Origin: Flammeovirga sp. SJP92 | Lineage (GTDB): Bacteria > Bacteroidota > Bacteroidia > Cytophagales > Flammeovirgaceae | Assembly (NCBI RefSeq): GCF_001583495.1 | Contig: NZ_LQAQ01000089.1 | Coordinates: forward strand, 1-64,000 | DNA: 64,000 nucleotides | Direction: 5' to 3' | In this document: one piece after another, positions 27,564-36,661 of the stretch | Layout: each line of letters starts with the position of its first letter | Position numbering within the stretch: the first letter of the stretch is position 1 | Translations under genes and position numbers: made by a program | Notes under the pieces: model-generated | Told to the model about the DNA's origin: nothing | Seen by the model: the letters and a program-made list of their open reading frames with translations, nothing else | Database searches by the model: none

Positions 27564-29294
27564 ATGAAAAGAATTATAATATTTTTATTGGCAATTGGTT
27601 TTCTTTCTTGCGAAAGATTTTTAGACCGTTCACCGGATCAAGGTGTGACAGAGTCTGAAGTGTTTACCAATTATGAGTCATACAGAGCATTCAATGATAA
27701 ACTGTATGCTTACCTCGATGATTACTTTGACTGGCGCCGCCGTTTTGATTCAGGTAGTTTCAGTGATGAAACAGAGAACAATTCAAACTGGACAGCCCAG
27801 AATGATATGAATGCCGGAGGTTTTTACTCTAAACCCGGCAATTCAACAAATACTGAAGTAGGTTGGGAGATGAGTTCACATGGAGTAGGTTCACGCTCTC
27901 CTGTCATTGCCAACAGTTTTCAAGCCATCCGTACGGCCAATATCACAATAGAAAGAATTGAAATGCTGGAAGATGCTACTCCTCAGCAGATTGATGAGCT
28001 ATTGGGGCAAGCCTATTTTATGAGAGCTTGGCATTATTTTCAAGTGTTGATTCGTTGGGGAGGCATGCCGGAAATGAAGGCTTCTTTTACTCCTGATACC
28101 GATTTCAACCTTCCAAGAAGAAACTTTGTTGAAAGTGCCCAAGACTGTATTGAAGACTTGGATATGGCTTATGAATTACTGCCCACTCAATGGGAGTTGA
28201 ATCAGTTGGGCCGTGTGACAAAAGGCGCTGCATTAGGACTTAAAGGAATGATTCAATTGTATATGGCTTCTCCTTTGATGCAACAAGATGCAGGCGGTGG
28301 TGCAGTTTATAATACAGAGTTATTGCAACAAGCCATGGTCACACAAGGCGAGCTATTTAAAAATGCTGGCGAATTTGGTATTCAGTTGATGAGTGGCAAT
28401 AACTATAGAGATATTTTTTACAGTGAGTTTGAGCCTGCCAATTCAGAGTTTATTTTTTGGAGACATACAGGCATTAGATCTGCACAAGATGTAAGAAATC
28501 ATTTTATCCCTCAATCATATGGTGGGGCCAATGCTACAACAGGTCCTACTCAAAATACCGTGGATAGATACGAGATGAGCAACGGTTTGCCAATTGATGA
28601 TCCTGATTCAGGTTTTGACAGTAACAACCCTTATGAAAATCGTGACCCAAGATTTTACAACAATATCCTCTATGATGGAGCTCCTTGGGGTAAAAATGGT
28701 GATACACAATTATACATTGAAACTTATACAGGAGGTAGAGAAGACCAGTTGCCTATCAACCAAAGATCTTTAACGGGCTATTTTGTGAAAAAATACTGGC
28801 CAGAGGGCAACAACAGGTGGGAAAACAGATATGATATGCACTATATGCCATGGGTGTTTATCCGATATGCTCAGATCTATCTTGATTTTGCAGAAGCAGC
28901 CAATGAAGTATATGGCCCAACAGCCGTAGCACCAGAAACAGGAATGTCAGCTGTTCAAGCGATTAATATTATTAGAAATAGAGTAGGTATGCCTGATGTT
29001 AATGCGAAGTATACAGCAAGCAAAGATGCATTCAGACAAAGAATACGCAATGAGAGGGCAGTGGAGCTTTGTTTTGAAGGGCATCGCTGGTTTGACTCAC
29101 GCAGATGGAAAACAGCGGCGCAGGATTACCGTTCTATCCGAAAAGTAATCATTACCAAAGATGGGGATAATTATTCTTATGAATATCCAGAGATTTTGAA
29201 TGCGAGAAACTTCTCAGAAAGAAATTACTGGTACCCTATTCCATTGGAGGAAGTAAGTAAAAATGAAAATTTCACTCAAAATCCAGGATGGTAA
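27564..29294 (+). CDS. SusD-like surface glycan-binding lipoprotein
   Basis: A 576-residue RagB/SusD family lipoprotein with lipobox FLSC (Cys16). SusD proteins form the lid of the SusC transporter. Diagnostic segments are present: FLDRSPDQGVTESEVFTNYESY at the N-terminus, the TPR-like FMRAWHYFQVLIRWGG, and the C-terminal RIRNERAVELCFEGHRWFDSRRW and YPIPLEEVSKNENFTQNPGW. It is tightly linked to the upstream SusC gene (9 bases) and the next SusC gene (7 bases). It is not similar enough to the second SusD here to be a recent duplicate. Confidence 0.96.
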   Translation: MKRIIIFLLAIGFLSCERFLDRSPDQGVTESEVFTNYESYRAFNDKLYAYLDDYFDWRRRFDSGSFSDETENNSNWTAQNDMNAGGFYSKPGNSTNTEVGWEMSSHGVGSRSPVIANSFQAIRTANITIERIEMLEDATPQQIDELLGQAYFMRAWHYFQVLIRWGGMPEMKASFTPDTDFNLPRRNFVESAQDCIEDLDMAYELLPTQWELNQLGRVTKGAALGLKGMIQLYMASPLMQQDAGGGAVYNTELLQQAMVTQGELFKNAGEFGIQLMSGNNYRDIFYSEFEPANSEFIFWRHTGIRSAQDVRNHFIPQSYGGANATTGPTQNTVDRYEMSNGLPIDDPDSGFDSNNPYENRDPRFYNNILYDGAPWGKNGDTQLYIETYTGGREDQLPINQRSLTGYFVKKYWPEGNNRWENRYDMHYMPWVFIRYAQIYLDFAEAANEVYGPTAVAPETGMSAVQAINIIRNRVGMPDVNAKYTASKDAFRQRIRNERAVELCFEGHRWFDSRRWKTAAQDYRSIRKVIITKDGDNYSYEYPEILNARNFSERNYWYPIPLEEVSKNENFTQNPGW

Positions 29295-29301
29295 TTAAGT
29301 T

Positions 29302-32151
29302 ATGAATTATACGAACAAAATATATAAATGGACTTTTGTTTCCCTCTTGTTTTTAATGGGAACCAATATTCATGCACAAGAAGAAGTGCTTTTAAAAGAG
29401 CCTCTAAAAGTGCCATCTGAAGGCACAGCAAGATTTAAAAAAACGTTGAAAGCAAATAGTAATGATGACGTCAAAACCACTTACAGAACGCTTTCTAAGG
29501 AGCAGTTTATTGGAGTAGCCAATGGCATTCATGGTGATGACCTTTCTACTTCTAATGAGTTGAACCTTTCGAATACACTGCAAGGTAGAATATTGGGTCT
29601 GCAAGTAACCACAAATGCCAATGTGCCAGGAGGTGGAGGTGCGTCTATCACCGTAAGGGGTAAGGATAGAAATGCAAACAATAGTCCATTGGTTTTAGTG
29701 GATGGAATTGATAGACCTTGGCAGGATTTGAACCCAGAGGAAATTGATAAAATTGTGGTTTTAAGAGATGCAACGTCTAAGATTCTTTATGGATCTAGAG
29801 CAGCGAATGGTGTAATTTTGATTACAACCAAAAGGGGAGAATCAAGTGGTTTGAAAATTAGCGGTGGATTTGAAATAGGTATGAAAACACCGACAAGTAA
29901 CCCTGAGTTTTTGAGTGCAGATGAATACGCTCAATATTACAATCAAGCACGCTTAAACGATGGTCTTCCTGCTTTTTACAGTGAACAACAAATAGCGGCT
30001 TATAGAAACGGTACTGATCCGCTTTTATATCCTAATGTAGATTACAGAAGTTTTGCATTAAAAGAGTCTGCTCAATACCAAAAAGGGTACCTTAACTTCC
30101 AAGGAGGAACAAAAAAAGCGAAGTTCTTTGCTCACTTAGGGTATACAGGTGATGGAGGATTGGAAGCGTCAGGATTTCAGACTACATACGAGCGTTTCAA
30201 TATGAGAGCAAATGTGGATATTGAGTTGTCACATTGGGCTACTTTAAAAACAGATGTAGCGGGTAGAGCAGAGTTCAGAAATAAACCGGCAATGTCTACG
30301 GGTGATTTTTATACTGACTTGGCCTCTACAAGAGCATTGGAGTATCCTATTTTCATTCAAGAAGGAGATTCAAGAGAGAATACGGTATTAGGTGCTAGTC
30401 TGCATCACCCCCAAAATATCTATGGTCAGATGAATTATGGCGGTTATGATATTCAGAACGATAGAAATATCCAAACAAGAATAGGTCTTGACTTTGATTT
30501 CAATGATTACGTAGAAGGATTATCAGCTGACGTATATGCTTCCATTGATTATAATTCAATGTTCAAATATGGTAAGAATGAAGGGTATAACAGTTATGCT
30601 GTAGTGATGCCAGGGGAGGAAGAAGGATATCAATTACAATTGGTTAATTCTGGATTGAAAGCTGATGATCAGCAAAGAAAAGCATCAAGTGACTATTACA
30701 GCAATACTTTCTACGGTTCTATTAATTATGATAGAGAATTTAACGACAAGCACCATGTGTTGGTAACAGGAGTTGGATACCTTCAAGGTACTTCTGACAG
30801 CCAAAGTTTCCAAGTGCACAAACACTTGCATACAGGTTTGACAGCCAATTATATGTACAATAAGAAGTATGTAATTGAAGGATCTTCTGTACTTGTGGCT
30901 TCTAATACACTGCAGAACCAAAATCAATCGATGTGGACTTACTCGGGCGGTTTAGGTTGGATTGTTTCCAACGAGACTTTTCTTAAAAACAATGATGTGT
31001 TGACTTACTTAAAATTAAAAGGTTCTGCAGGTGTATTGGCCCACAATAATTCATTAAACTATTACAGCGAAGTACTTCGTTATGGTGAAGATGGAGATGC
31101 TAGATTTGGCCCAACCAACAACAACAGATATCCTGTGTGGAAACCAACACCCTATGGTAATGAAGATTTGGAATACGAAAAATCCATTGAATTTAATCTA
31201 GGAACGGAACTGGCTTTATTTAATAAAATCTATGTGGAAGCCAACGTTTTCAGAAATGCCCGCAAAGATATGCCTGTTGCGATGGATGATTTTTATCCTG
31301 ACTATTTAGGTGGCAATCAAATGATGATGAATTATAATTCAACATTAAGCAACGGATTAGAAGTGATGGTTTCTTATATGAAACAACTTGGTGCTTGGCA
31401 TGTTGGTTTCTCCTCTAATTTCATGTATCAGCAAACAAAATGGGACGATGTGCTAGAGTATAATTTCGATGAGAATTACTTAAGTCAAAAAGGAATGCCC
31501 ATTGGTAATGTGTACGGTTACAGAAACAAAGGCTTTTTCCAAAATGCAAATGATATTGCGGGCGCAACAAGACAGACATTTGGAGCCGTTAGACCTGGCG
31601 ATTTAAGATATACTGATTTGAACAATGATGGAGTCATTGATGAGGATGATAAAACGTACCTTGGCACAACAGATCCTACAATAACTTATGGAATTCAGTT
31701 GAATGTGGGTTACAAGAATTTTAACCTGTTTGTGCATGGTTCAGGCTTGGCAGGGCATTATATCAACAACAATAGTCTTTACTATCAGTTTGATGGATTG
31801 ATGAACTACTCAGAGATTGCAAGAGGCGCATGGACAGAAGCTACTGCAAGTGAAGCAACGTATCCTGCCTTAACTACTGCACAGTCGACTAATAACTTCC
31901 AAAATTCTGATTTCTGGTTAGAGAAAGGCAATTTCTTTAGAATTAAAAGTGTGGAGCTAAGCTATACTATGCCTGCTAAGGTTGTTCAGAAAATGGCAGG
32001 AATTGAATCCACTTTTACATTGAGAGGAAATAACCTTTATGAGTTCACTACCATTAGCAATAAGAACTTGGACCCTGAACGACCAAACACAGGAATTACG
32101 AATTTCCCGATTATGAGAAGTGTGACTTTGGGTGCTCATTTCAAATTTTAA
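29302..32151 (+). CDS. SusC-like TonB-dependent transporter lacking the regulatory-like domain
   Basis: A 949-residue importer with signal peptide ending NIHAQ. The plug is present (NTLQGRILGLQV, VLVDGIDRPWQDLNPEEIDKIVVLRDATSKILYG) and the barrel is complete to the terminal LGAHFKF. The N-terminus differs from its neighbour. Between signal peptide and plug there are only about 70 residues, with no carboxypeptidase-regulatory-like domain. No clear TonB box is visible. It may use a different energising contact or partner with the first system. It lies 7 bases after SusD1 and 13 bases before SusD2. Confidence 0.95.
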   Translation: MNYTNKIYKWTFVSLLFLMGTNIHAQEEVLLKEPLKVPSEGTARFKKTLKANSNDDVKTTYRTLSKEQFIGVANGIHGDDLSTSNELNLSNTLQGRILGLQVTTNANVPGGGGASITVRGKDRNANNSPLVLVDGIDRPWQDLNPEEIDKIVVLRDATSKILYGSRAANGVILITTKRGESSGLKISGGFEIGMKTPTSNPEFLSADEYAQYYNQARLNDGLPAFYSEQQIAAYRNGTDPLLYPNVDYRSFALKESAQYQKGYLNFQGGTKKAKFFAHLGYTGDGGLEASGFQTTYERFNMRANVDIELSHWATLKTDVAGRAEFRNKPAMSTGDFYTDLASTRALEYPIFIQEGDSRENTVLGASLHHPQNIYGQMNYGGYDIQNDRNIQTRIGLDFDFNDYVEGLSADVYASIDYNSMFKYGKNEGYNSYAVVMPGEEEGYQLQLVNSGLKADDQQRKASSDYYSNTFYGSINYDREFNDKHHVLVTGVGYLQGTSDSQSFQVHKHLHTGLTANYMYNKKYVIEGSSVLVASNTLQNQNQSMWTYSGGLGWIVSNETFLKNNDVLTYLKLKGSAGVLAHNNSLNYYSEVLRYGEDGDARFGPTNNNRYPVWKPTPYGNEDLEYEKSIEFNLGTELALFNKIYVEANVFRNARKDMPVAMDDFYPDYLGGNQMMMNYNSTLSNGLEVMVSYMKQLGAWHVGFSSNFMYQQTKWDDVLEYNFDENYLSQKGMPIGNVYGYRNKGFFQNANDIAGATRQTFGAVRPGDLRYTDLNNDGVIDEDDKTYLGTTDPTITYGIQLNVGYKNFNLFVHGSGLAGHYINNNSLYYQFDGLMNYSEIARGAWTEATASEATYPALTTAQSTNNFQNSDFWLEKGNFFRIKSVELSYTMPAKVVQKMAGIESTFTLRGNNLYEFTTISNKNLDPERPNTGITNFPIMRSVTLGAHFKF

Positions 32152-32164
32152 ATGATGTAATGAT

Positions 32165-33862
32165 ATGAAAAAAATAAAATACATAGTGCTCAGCTTGATC
32201 ATTGGATTATCAACATCAGCGTGTTCCAACTATCTTGAGCTAGAGAGAGATAATAATAGAACTGAAGACGAAATTTGGTCTCATCCAAGTACAGCAGAGG
32301 GCGTATTACTTTCTGCTTACCAAGGGTTGCCGTCCGTGTACACCACGTATGGAAACGATATTTTGGATTGTGCTACAGATAATGCAGTGACAAGACAAAT
32401 TGAATCTTCTGTAAGAAGAATGGCTGCGGGTGGATGGAACCCTTCAAGTAACCCCATCGGAGATTGGTCCGGTTCATATGAAGTGATTCGAAACATCAAT
32501 GATTTCCTTCAAAAAGGCTTTGATGTAGATTACTTTATTTCGGATTCACTTAGAAATGCCAATTATAAAAAACGTTTGTACGGTGAGGCTCACTTCTTAA
32601 GAGCCTATTACCACTTCAACATCTTAAAAAGGCACGGTGGAAAAGCGATAAATGAAAGAATTTTAGGTATTCCAGTCATCACAAGCAACGTTTCTAACAC
32701 TACAGTGTTGCCAAGAAATACTTATGAAGAGGTTGTAGCACAAATCTTGAAAGATACAGAGATTGCGATAGAGAATTTACCTTTGGAATACACAGGTGAT
32801 GATGTTGATTTTGGAGAATCCAATGTGGGTAGAGCTTCGCAAATGGCGGCACAGGCACTTCGTTCAGTAGTGTCACTTTATGCGGCGAGTCCTGCTTTCA
32901 ATGATAAAAATGATGCCCTGACTGAGCAAGAAGCTTGGGGTAGAGCTGTATATGAAAGTCAGAAACTGATAGATCTGATGGGCGGTTTACCAGCTTGGAA
33001 CAATGATATTTATTTTGATGACCGTGTGGGGGAGCCTATCATGCGTAGATACGCCAACAACAATGATTTGGAAAGAAAAAACTTTCCTCCATCACTCAAC
33101 GGCCAAGGATTTACAAACCCTTCCCAAGAGCTGGTGGATGCTTTTCCAATGGCCAATGGTTATCCTATTGATCACCCCAATTCCGGATATGATCCAGACC
33201 AGCCTTATGCAGGAAGAGACGTTCGTTTTTATGCGACAATTATTCACGATGGAACTGCTTATAAAGGCACAACTATTGCTACACATGTAGGTGGTGAAGA
33301 TCACATTCAAGTCAACGATTACGCGACCAGAACGGGTTATTACCTCAAGAAATTTGTTAATCCTAATGTAAGCCTTACCCCTGGTACCATCACAATCGGT
33401 CGTCATTACATTGCATTATTCAGAAAAGTAGAAGCGTATTTAAATTACGCAGAAGCGGCAAATGAAATAGCAGGTCCTAACACAGTACCTCCATTTGGTA
33501 GAATGACAGCAAAAGAAGCAATTCAGGTGGTACGTCAGAGAGCGCAGATTGATTCAGATGAATACCTCAACACAATAGCTGGCAGAGAGGCTTTCAGAAC
33601 ATTTATTCATAATGAAAGAAGAATTGAACTGGCGTTTGAAAACCATCGTTTTTATGATGTCCGTCGTTGGAATTATGACTTGGATAGAATCAATGCACCC
33701 GTAAATGGAATTGAAATAAATAAAGATCAAAACACACTGACAACTTCCTATCAAAAGATTCATGTTGAAGATAGAACTTACCAAAGCCACATGATTTACG
33801 GTCCAATTCCGTATCGTGAAGTGCTTAAAGGAGAGGCTATTATTCAGAACAAAGGATGGTAA
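32165..33862 (+). CDS. SusD-like lipoprotein, second copy
   Basis: A 565-residue RagB/SusD protein with lipobox TSAC (about Cys20). Characteristic segments are NYLELERDNNRTEDEIWSHPSTAEGVLLSAYQGLP, the TPR-like HFLRAYYHFNILKRHGG, and the C-terminal FIHNERRIELAFENHRFYDVRRW plus MIYGPIPYREVLKGEAIIQNKGW. It is the lid for the SusC just upstream (13 bases). Its stop codon overlaps an in-frame ATG upstream of the next gene, so the operon is tightly packed. Confidence 0.95.
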   Translation: MKKIKYIVLSLIIGLSTSACSNYLELERDNNRTEDEIWSHPSTAEGVLLSAYQGLPSVYTTYGNDILDCATDNAVTRQIESSVRRMAAGGWNPSSNPIGDWSGSYEVIRNINDFLQKGFDVDYFISDSLRNANYKKRLYGEAHFLRAYYHFNILKRHGGKAINERILGIPVITSNVSNTTVLPRNTYEEVVAQILKDTEIAIENLPLEYTGDDVDFGESNVGRASQMAAQALRSVVSLYAASPAFNDKNDALTEQEAWGRAVYESQKLIDLMGGLPAWNNDIYFDDRVGEPIMRRYANNNDLERKNFPPSLNGQGFTNPSQELVDAFPMANGYPIDHPNSGYDPDQPYAGRDVRFYATIIHDGTAYKGTTIATHVGGEDHIQVNDYATRTGYYLKKFVNPNVSLTPGTITIGRHYIALFRKVEAYLNYAEAANEIAGPNTVPPFGRMTAKEAIQVVRQRAQIDSDEYLNTIAGREAFRTFIHNERRIELAFENHRFYDVRRWNYDLDRINAPVNGIEINKDQNTLTTSYQKIHVEDRTYQSHMIYGPIPYREVLKGEAIIQNKGW

Positions 33863-33873
33863 ATGAAAGAATT

Positions 33874-34776
33874 ATGAAGAGATTATTTTATACTTTAATG
33901 GCAGCGCTATTCTTGCTGACAAGTTGCGAAAGTTATAACAACTACCTGACAGATTACGATTACTCTACGGCTTACTTTCCTTACCAGAAACCAGTGAGAA
34001 CTGTGATCGCAGGAGAGGGGTTACAATTTAAAATGGGCGTTGTTTTAGGAGGAAAAAGAGAAAACAACAAAACAGAAGTGATCAAGTATGCTATTGATAC
34101 CGCGCTTTTAGACGGTACAGCATTTGAACTGCTTCCATCAGAATACTACACCTTAAGCAATGACAACGAAATGTGGATTCAGGAAGGAGAATTCAACGGC
34201 TTAATTGATGTCGTTTTAGACTCTGCAAGATTTCTTGAAGACCCCAAAAGTTTGATCAGAAACTACGCATTGCCTATCAGAATCATGTCGTCAACTACTG
34301 ATTCCGTTTTAACCGGTGATGATTTGAAAGGCATTGAGCCAATGGATTACATGATTCCAGTGATCAAATATATTCATACGTTAGATGCCGTTTGGTATCA
34401 TCACGGAGTAGATTCAGCCTTTACAGCAAGCGGAGAATTAGACGAAGTAATTGTGAATAGCCAACAAGACATGGTAAAAAATACAACCTGGAACTTAGCG
34501 ACAGTTGGAGCAACTGAAGTAATTACCAATGGACTTTCAGGAATTCGTTTTACTTCACGTTTAAGCTTGAACATGAACTTTGAAAGCGGAGTCATTGACC
34601 TTCAAAGTACCTCCGATTCAGAAATTCAAGACGTGGAAAATATCTCTTCCCGTTATGTCAAAGAGGATCAAAAAGTGTACTTAAAATATAAATATCAATT
34701 AAATGATAGAACGCACTTTGTCTCAGATACGTTAACCTTCAGAAACAAAGAACTATCATTAGAACTTTGGGACTAA
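33874..34776 (+). CDS. Surface lipoprotein, probable glycan-binding (BT_3987-like)
   Basis: A 300-residue lipoprotein. I prefer the ATG at 33874, which gives a clean leader MKRLFYTLMAALFLLTSC; an in-frame ATG at 33856 overlaps the SusD stop. The N-terminal domain (AYFPYQKPVRTVIAGEGLQFKMGVVLGGKRENN...) is the DUF1735-type/BT_3987 fold common in surface glycan-binding proteins encoded beside susD. The C-terminal half is a beta-sandwich-like domain ending in a Ser/Thr-rich stretch. It is the last gene of the sus operon and likely captures the same glycan at the cell surface. Confidence 0.85.
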   Translation: MKRLFYTLMAALFLLTSCESYNNYLTDYDYSTAYFPYQKPVRTVIAGEGLQFKMGVVLGGKRENNKTEVIKYAIDTALLDGTAFELLPSEYYTLSNDNEMWIQEGEFNGLIDVVLDSARFLEDPKSLIRNYALPIRIMSSTTDSVLTGDDLKGIEPMDYMIPVIKYIHTLDAVWYHHGVDSAFTASGELDEVIVNSQQDMVKNTTWNLATVGATEVITNGLSGIRFTSRLSLNMNFESGVIDLQSTSDSEIQDVENISSRYVKEDQKVYLKYKYQLNDRTHFVSDTLTFRNKELSLELWD

Positions 34777-34780
34777 AAGT

Positions 34781-34828
34781 GAGGTAAGAGGTGAGAGTTA
34801 AGAATTAAGAGGGAAGAATTATGGTTCG
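34781..34828 (+). repeat. Dispersed purine-rich repeat
   Basis: GAGGTAAGAG, GAGTTAAGAATTAAGAGGG, then AAGAATTATGGTTCG match, with few changes, the minus strand of 61632-61672. Both lie just after carbohydrate genes (surface lipoprotein, GH-A enzyme). Confidence 0.7.
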
Positions 34829-34876
34829 TAAAGTAGTTTTTCTTTTTATTCAAAAGAAATGGAACAATAATTACGT

Positions 34877-35010
34877 GCACCATGACTGAAGTCATGGGCT
34901 AGCGATATTGACTCCAACAACACTAAAGTGTTGTTTCCGTTGCCAACCTTCAAGACTTTAGTCTTGATTAGGTTGCCCTATCACCTGTCCATAGTTTTAA
35001 CTATGGTGCA
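34877..35010. repeat. Composite of four perfect mini-hairpins (BIME-like)
   Basis: Four perfect hairpins with 2-base loops, most reading ...ACT-NN-AGT...: CATGACT/AGTCATG (34881-34896), AACAACACT/AGTGTTGTT (34916-34935), CAAGACT/AGTCTTG (34951-34966), CCATAGTT/AACTATGG (34989-35006). The block is flanked by inverted TGCACCAT and ATGGTGCA. It looks like a REP/BIME element of the kind mobilised by Y1 (TnpA_REP) transposases. No such gene is in the window. Confidence 0.65.
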
Positions 35011-35047
35011 AGAATCTCTCGTTTACTTCCTCCCTAGTGATTATGTC

Positions 35048-35087
35048 AAAAGTGATACTGTTTTTTAAAATGGTGTCACTTTTTTTG
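35048..35087 (+). terminator. Rho-independent terminator of the sus operon
   Basis: AAAAGTGATAC (35048-35058) pairs with GTGTCACTTTT (35073-35083), with a T tract after it. It lies 270 bases after the lipoprotein stop, so the four hairpins are probably within the operon's 3' untranslated region. Confidence 0.75.
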
Positions 35088-35271
35088 TGTTTGAAATTGT
35101 GGTAGTTAATGACTAAAAGCTACAATTTGTATTTCAAAAGATATTATTTAAATTCAAATTTTTAAAGTATTACTACAAGTAGCAAAGCAAATTATGTGCA
35201 GAGGAAAACAATGATCAAATATCTATTTAATAATTGCATCATCAACAGTCCTAAGTTCAATTTACCAGACT

Positions 35272-35745
35272 ATGAATTATAAAATTTACTTAAAGGATAA
35301 AATTTATTTTGAAGAGCTTGATATAGAATTAAAGTTTAAATCAAAGAAAAATGAAATCTATGAAAAAATTGGAAGACCGGATTTCCTAATAAAAGAATTT
35401 GAAGTTTACGATAACTTAAATTTTAATCTTGTTTACAATAAAGATGATGAATTAATTCATATTGTATTTTATGATTTCTCCTTACAAATTATTCATATTT
35501 TTGATGATAACATAAGTGGGTTTGACTCAAAACAGTTATATGGATATATAAAGAAAGAAGATAAGGATGTTGATCGTTTCAGAGAAGATAACCTTATGAT
35601 TTCAAAAAAAATGGGAATTACATTTGACTTAACAGATGGAGCTGAATATCCAACCGATTTTTCAGTATATGAAGGAGAAATCTCTTCAATATCTTTTATG
35701 ATAGATGAATGGTTTGATTTTAGAGAGTTTGGTGTGTTATTTTAA
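35272..35745 (+). CDS. Small acidic protein, paralogue of the gene at 4877
   Basis: A 157-residue soluble acidic protein that begins the second island. It shares motif order with the 4877-5332 protein: IGRP, VYDNLNFNLVY, NLMISKKMGI and ISSISF near the C-terminus. The fold appears alpha/beta with a Phe/Tyr-rich core. Proteins of this size and style, in variable islands without a cognate partner, are often immunity proteins, but I cannot name a family. A full-length hairpin repeat begins 36 bases after the stop. Confidence 0.7.
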   Translation: MNYKIYLKDKIYFEELDIELKFKSKKNEIYEKIGRPDFLIKEFEVYDNLNFNLVYNKDDELIHIVFYDFSLQIIHIFDDNISGFDSKQLYGYIKKEDKDVDRFREDNLMISKKMGITFDLTDGAEYPTDFSVYEGEISSISFMIDEWFDFREFGVLF

Positions 35746-35781
35746 GAATAAATCACTAGTCCCTCAACAGAATTATTCCCA

Positions 35782-35958
35782 CTGTTCTTCGTGTCAAGCC
35801 GAAAGGCGTCACTGAGAACTATAGCATAGTTTAAGTCTGTGACTTATAACTTTATAAAACTATCGGGAAATACTTGAAAAAATGTGTGTTGTTATAAGTT
35901 ACAAACTTAAACAAAATCAAGTTCGCAGTTACGCCTTTCGGCTTGACACCACGAACAG
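35782..35958. repeat. Hairpin family R1, full copy 1
   Basis: An imperfect inverted repeat of about 177 bases. Left arm: CTGTTC, GTGTCAAGCC, GGCGTCACTGAG, then GTCTGTGACTTATAAC. Right arm: GTTATAAGTTACAAAC, then GCCTTTCGGCTTGACACCACG and GAACAG. Copies 2-4 are about 90% identical. It follows the preceding gene by 36 bases. Confidence 0.9.
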
Positions 35959-36025
35959 AGTAGGATCATTTCATAATGGTAGATCTGCATGGAATATAAT
36001 TGTATGAATCAGAGTAAATTTCAAA

Positions 36026-36460
36026 ATGGATAACAACTTTCAAATCTATATAGAGCACTTCATTCCTGAAGAGCAAATTATCATATTCCTAACTCAATCC
36101 TTTAAAAATAATTCATTAATGCATTTAGAAGCTGTAGGGGAGTATAATAAGGAGACAATTTTTTATCAATTGTGTTACGAAGAAGAAGGATTCAGAACAC
36201 AATTGCAGTTAGTGGTCACCAATGAACTGAAAGGAAGAGAAAAGATGATTCCTTTTTTGAAGAGTATAAGTAAAAAATTTCAATCGAAGGTTCTTTTTGA
36301 TTTAGGTTATCCAGATTGGTATTATTATTTGATCAAGAACGAAAGTATATTCTTTGTGTACTTAGAAGATTCAATTGACGATAGTGTAAATTATATTAAA
36401 GACAGTCTCATTGAAGTAAATGAACAATTATTATTAGAAGACTATTATGATCAATTGTAA
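36026..36460 (+). CDS. Small cytoplasmic protein, unknown
   Basis: A 144-residue soluble protein, acidic and aromatic-rich (DLGYPDWYYYLIKNESIFFVYLED). It has no signal peptide and no motif I recognise. It follows full hairpin copy 1 by about 70 bases. The size, acidity and location fit the immunity-like genes nearby, but that is context only. Confidence 0.65.
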   Translation: MDNNFQIYIEHFIPEEQIIIFLTQSFKNNSLMHLEAVGEYNKETIFYQLCYEEEGFRTQLQLVVTNELKGREKMIPFLKSISKKFQSKVLFDLGYPDWYYYLIKNESIFFVYLEDSIDDSVNYIKDSLIEVNEQLLLEDYYDQL

Positions 36461-36661
36461 TCATAAGAATATGTTTGTAACCTACGTTAAGAACTTCATT
36501 CTATCTTAAAATCAATAGATCAACAAAACAAAAATCCATAATTTCAATTATGGTTCTATGAATGAAGGCAAAAACCTTCACAAATGATTTGATTCTTAAT
36601 CGATTCGTATTACATTGAAAGAGCTTAACGAATTAATAAAACTGACTGTTTAACGAATCTC

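Larger units (their letters stand above)
34777..35271. other. Intergenic junction, PUL to island, with four hairpins
   Basis: 495 bases with no gene. In order: a purine-rich repeat (34781-34828) shared with 61632-61672, a block of four small hairpins (34877-35010), a terminator (35048-35087), and an AT-rich leader for the next gene. It marks the left edge of the second island. Confidence 0.6.

Noticed and set aside
33003-33406. Overlapping frames on both strands inside the second susD
   Set aside because: Shadows of the well-supported SusD frame.
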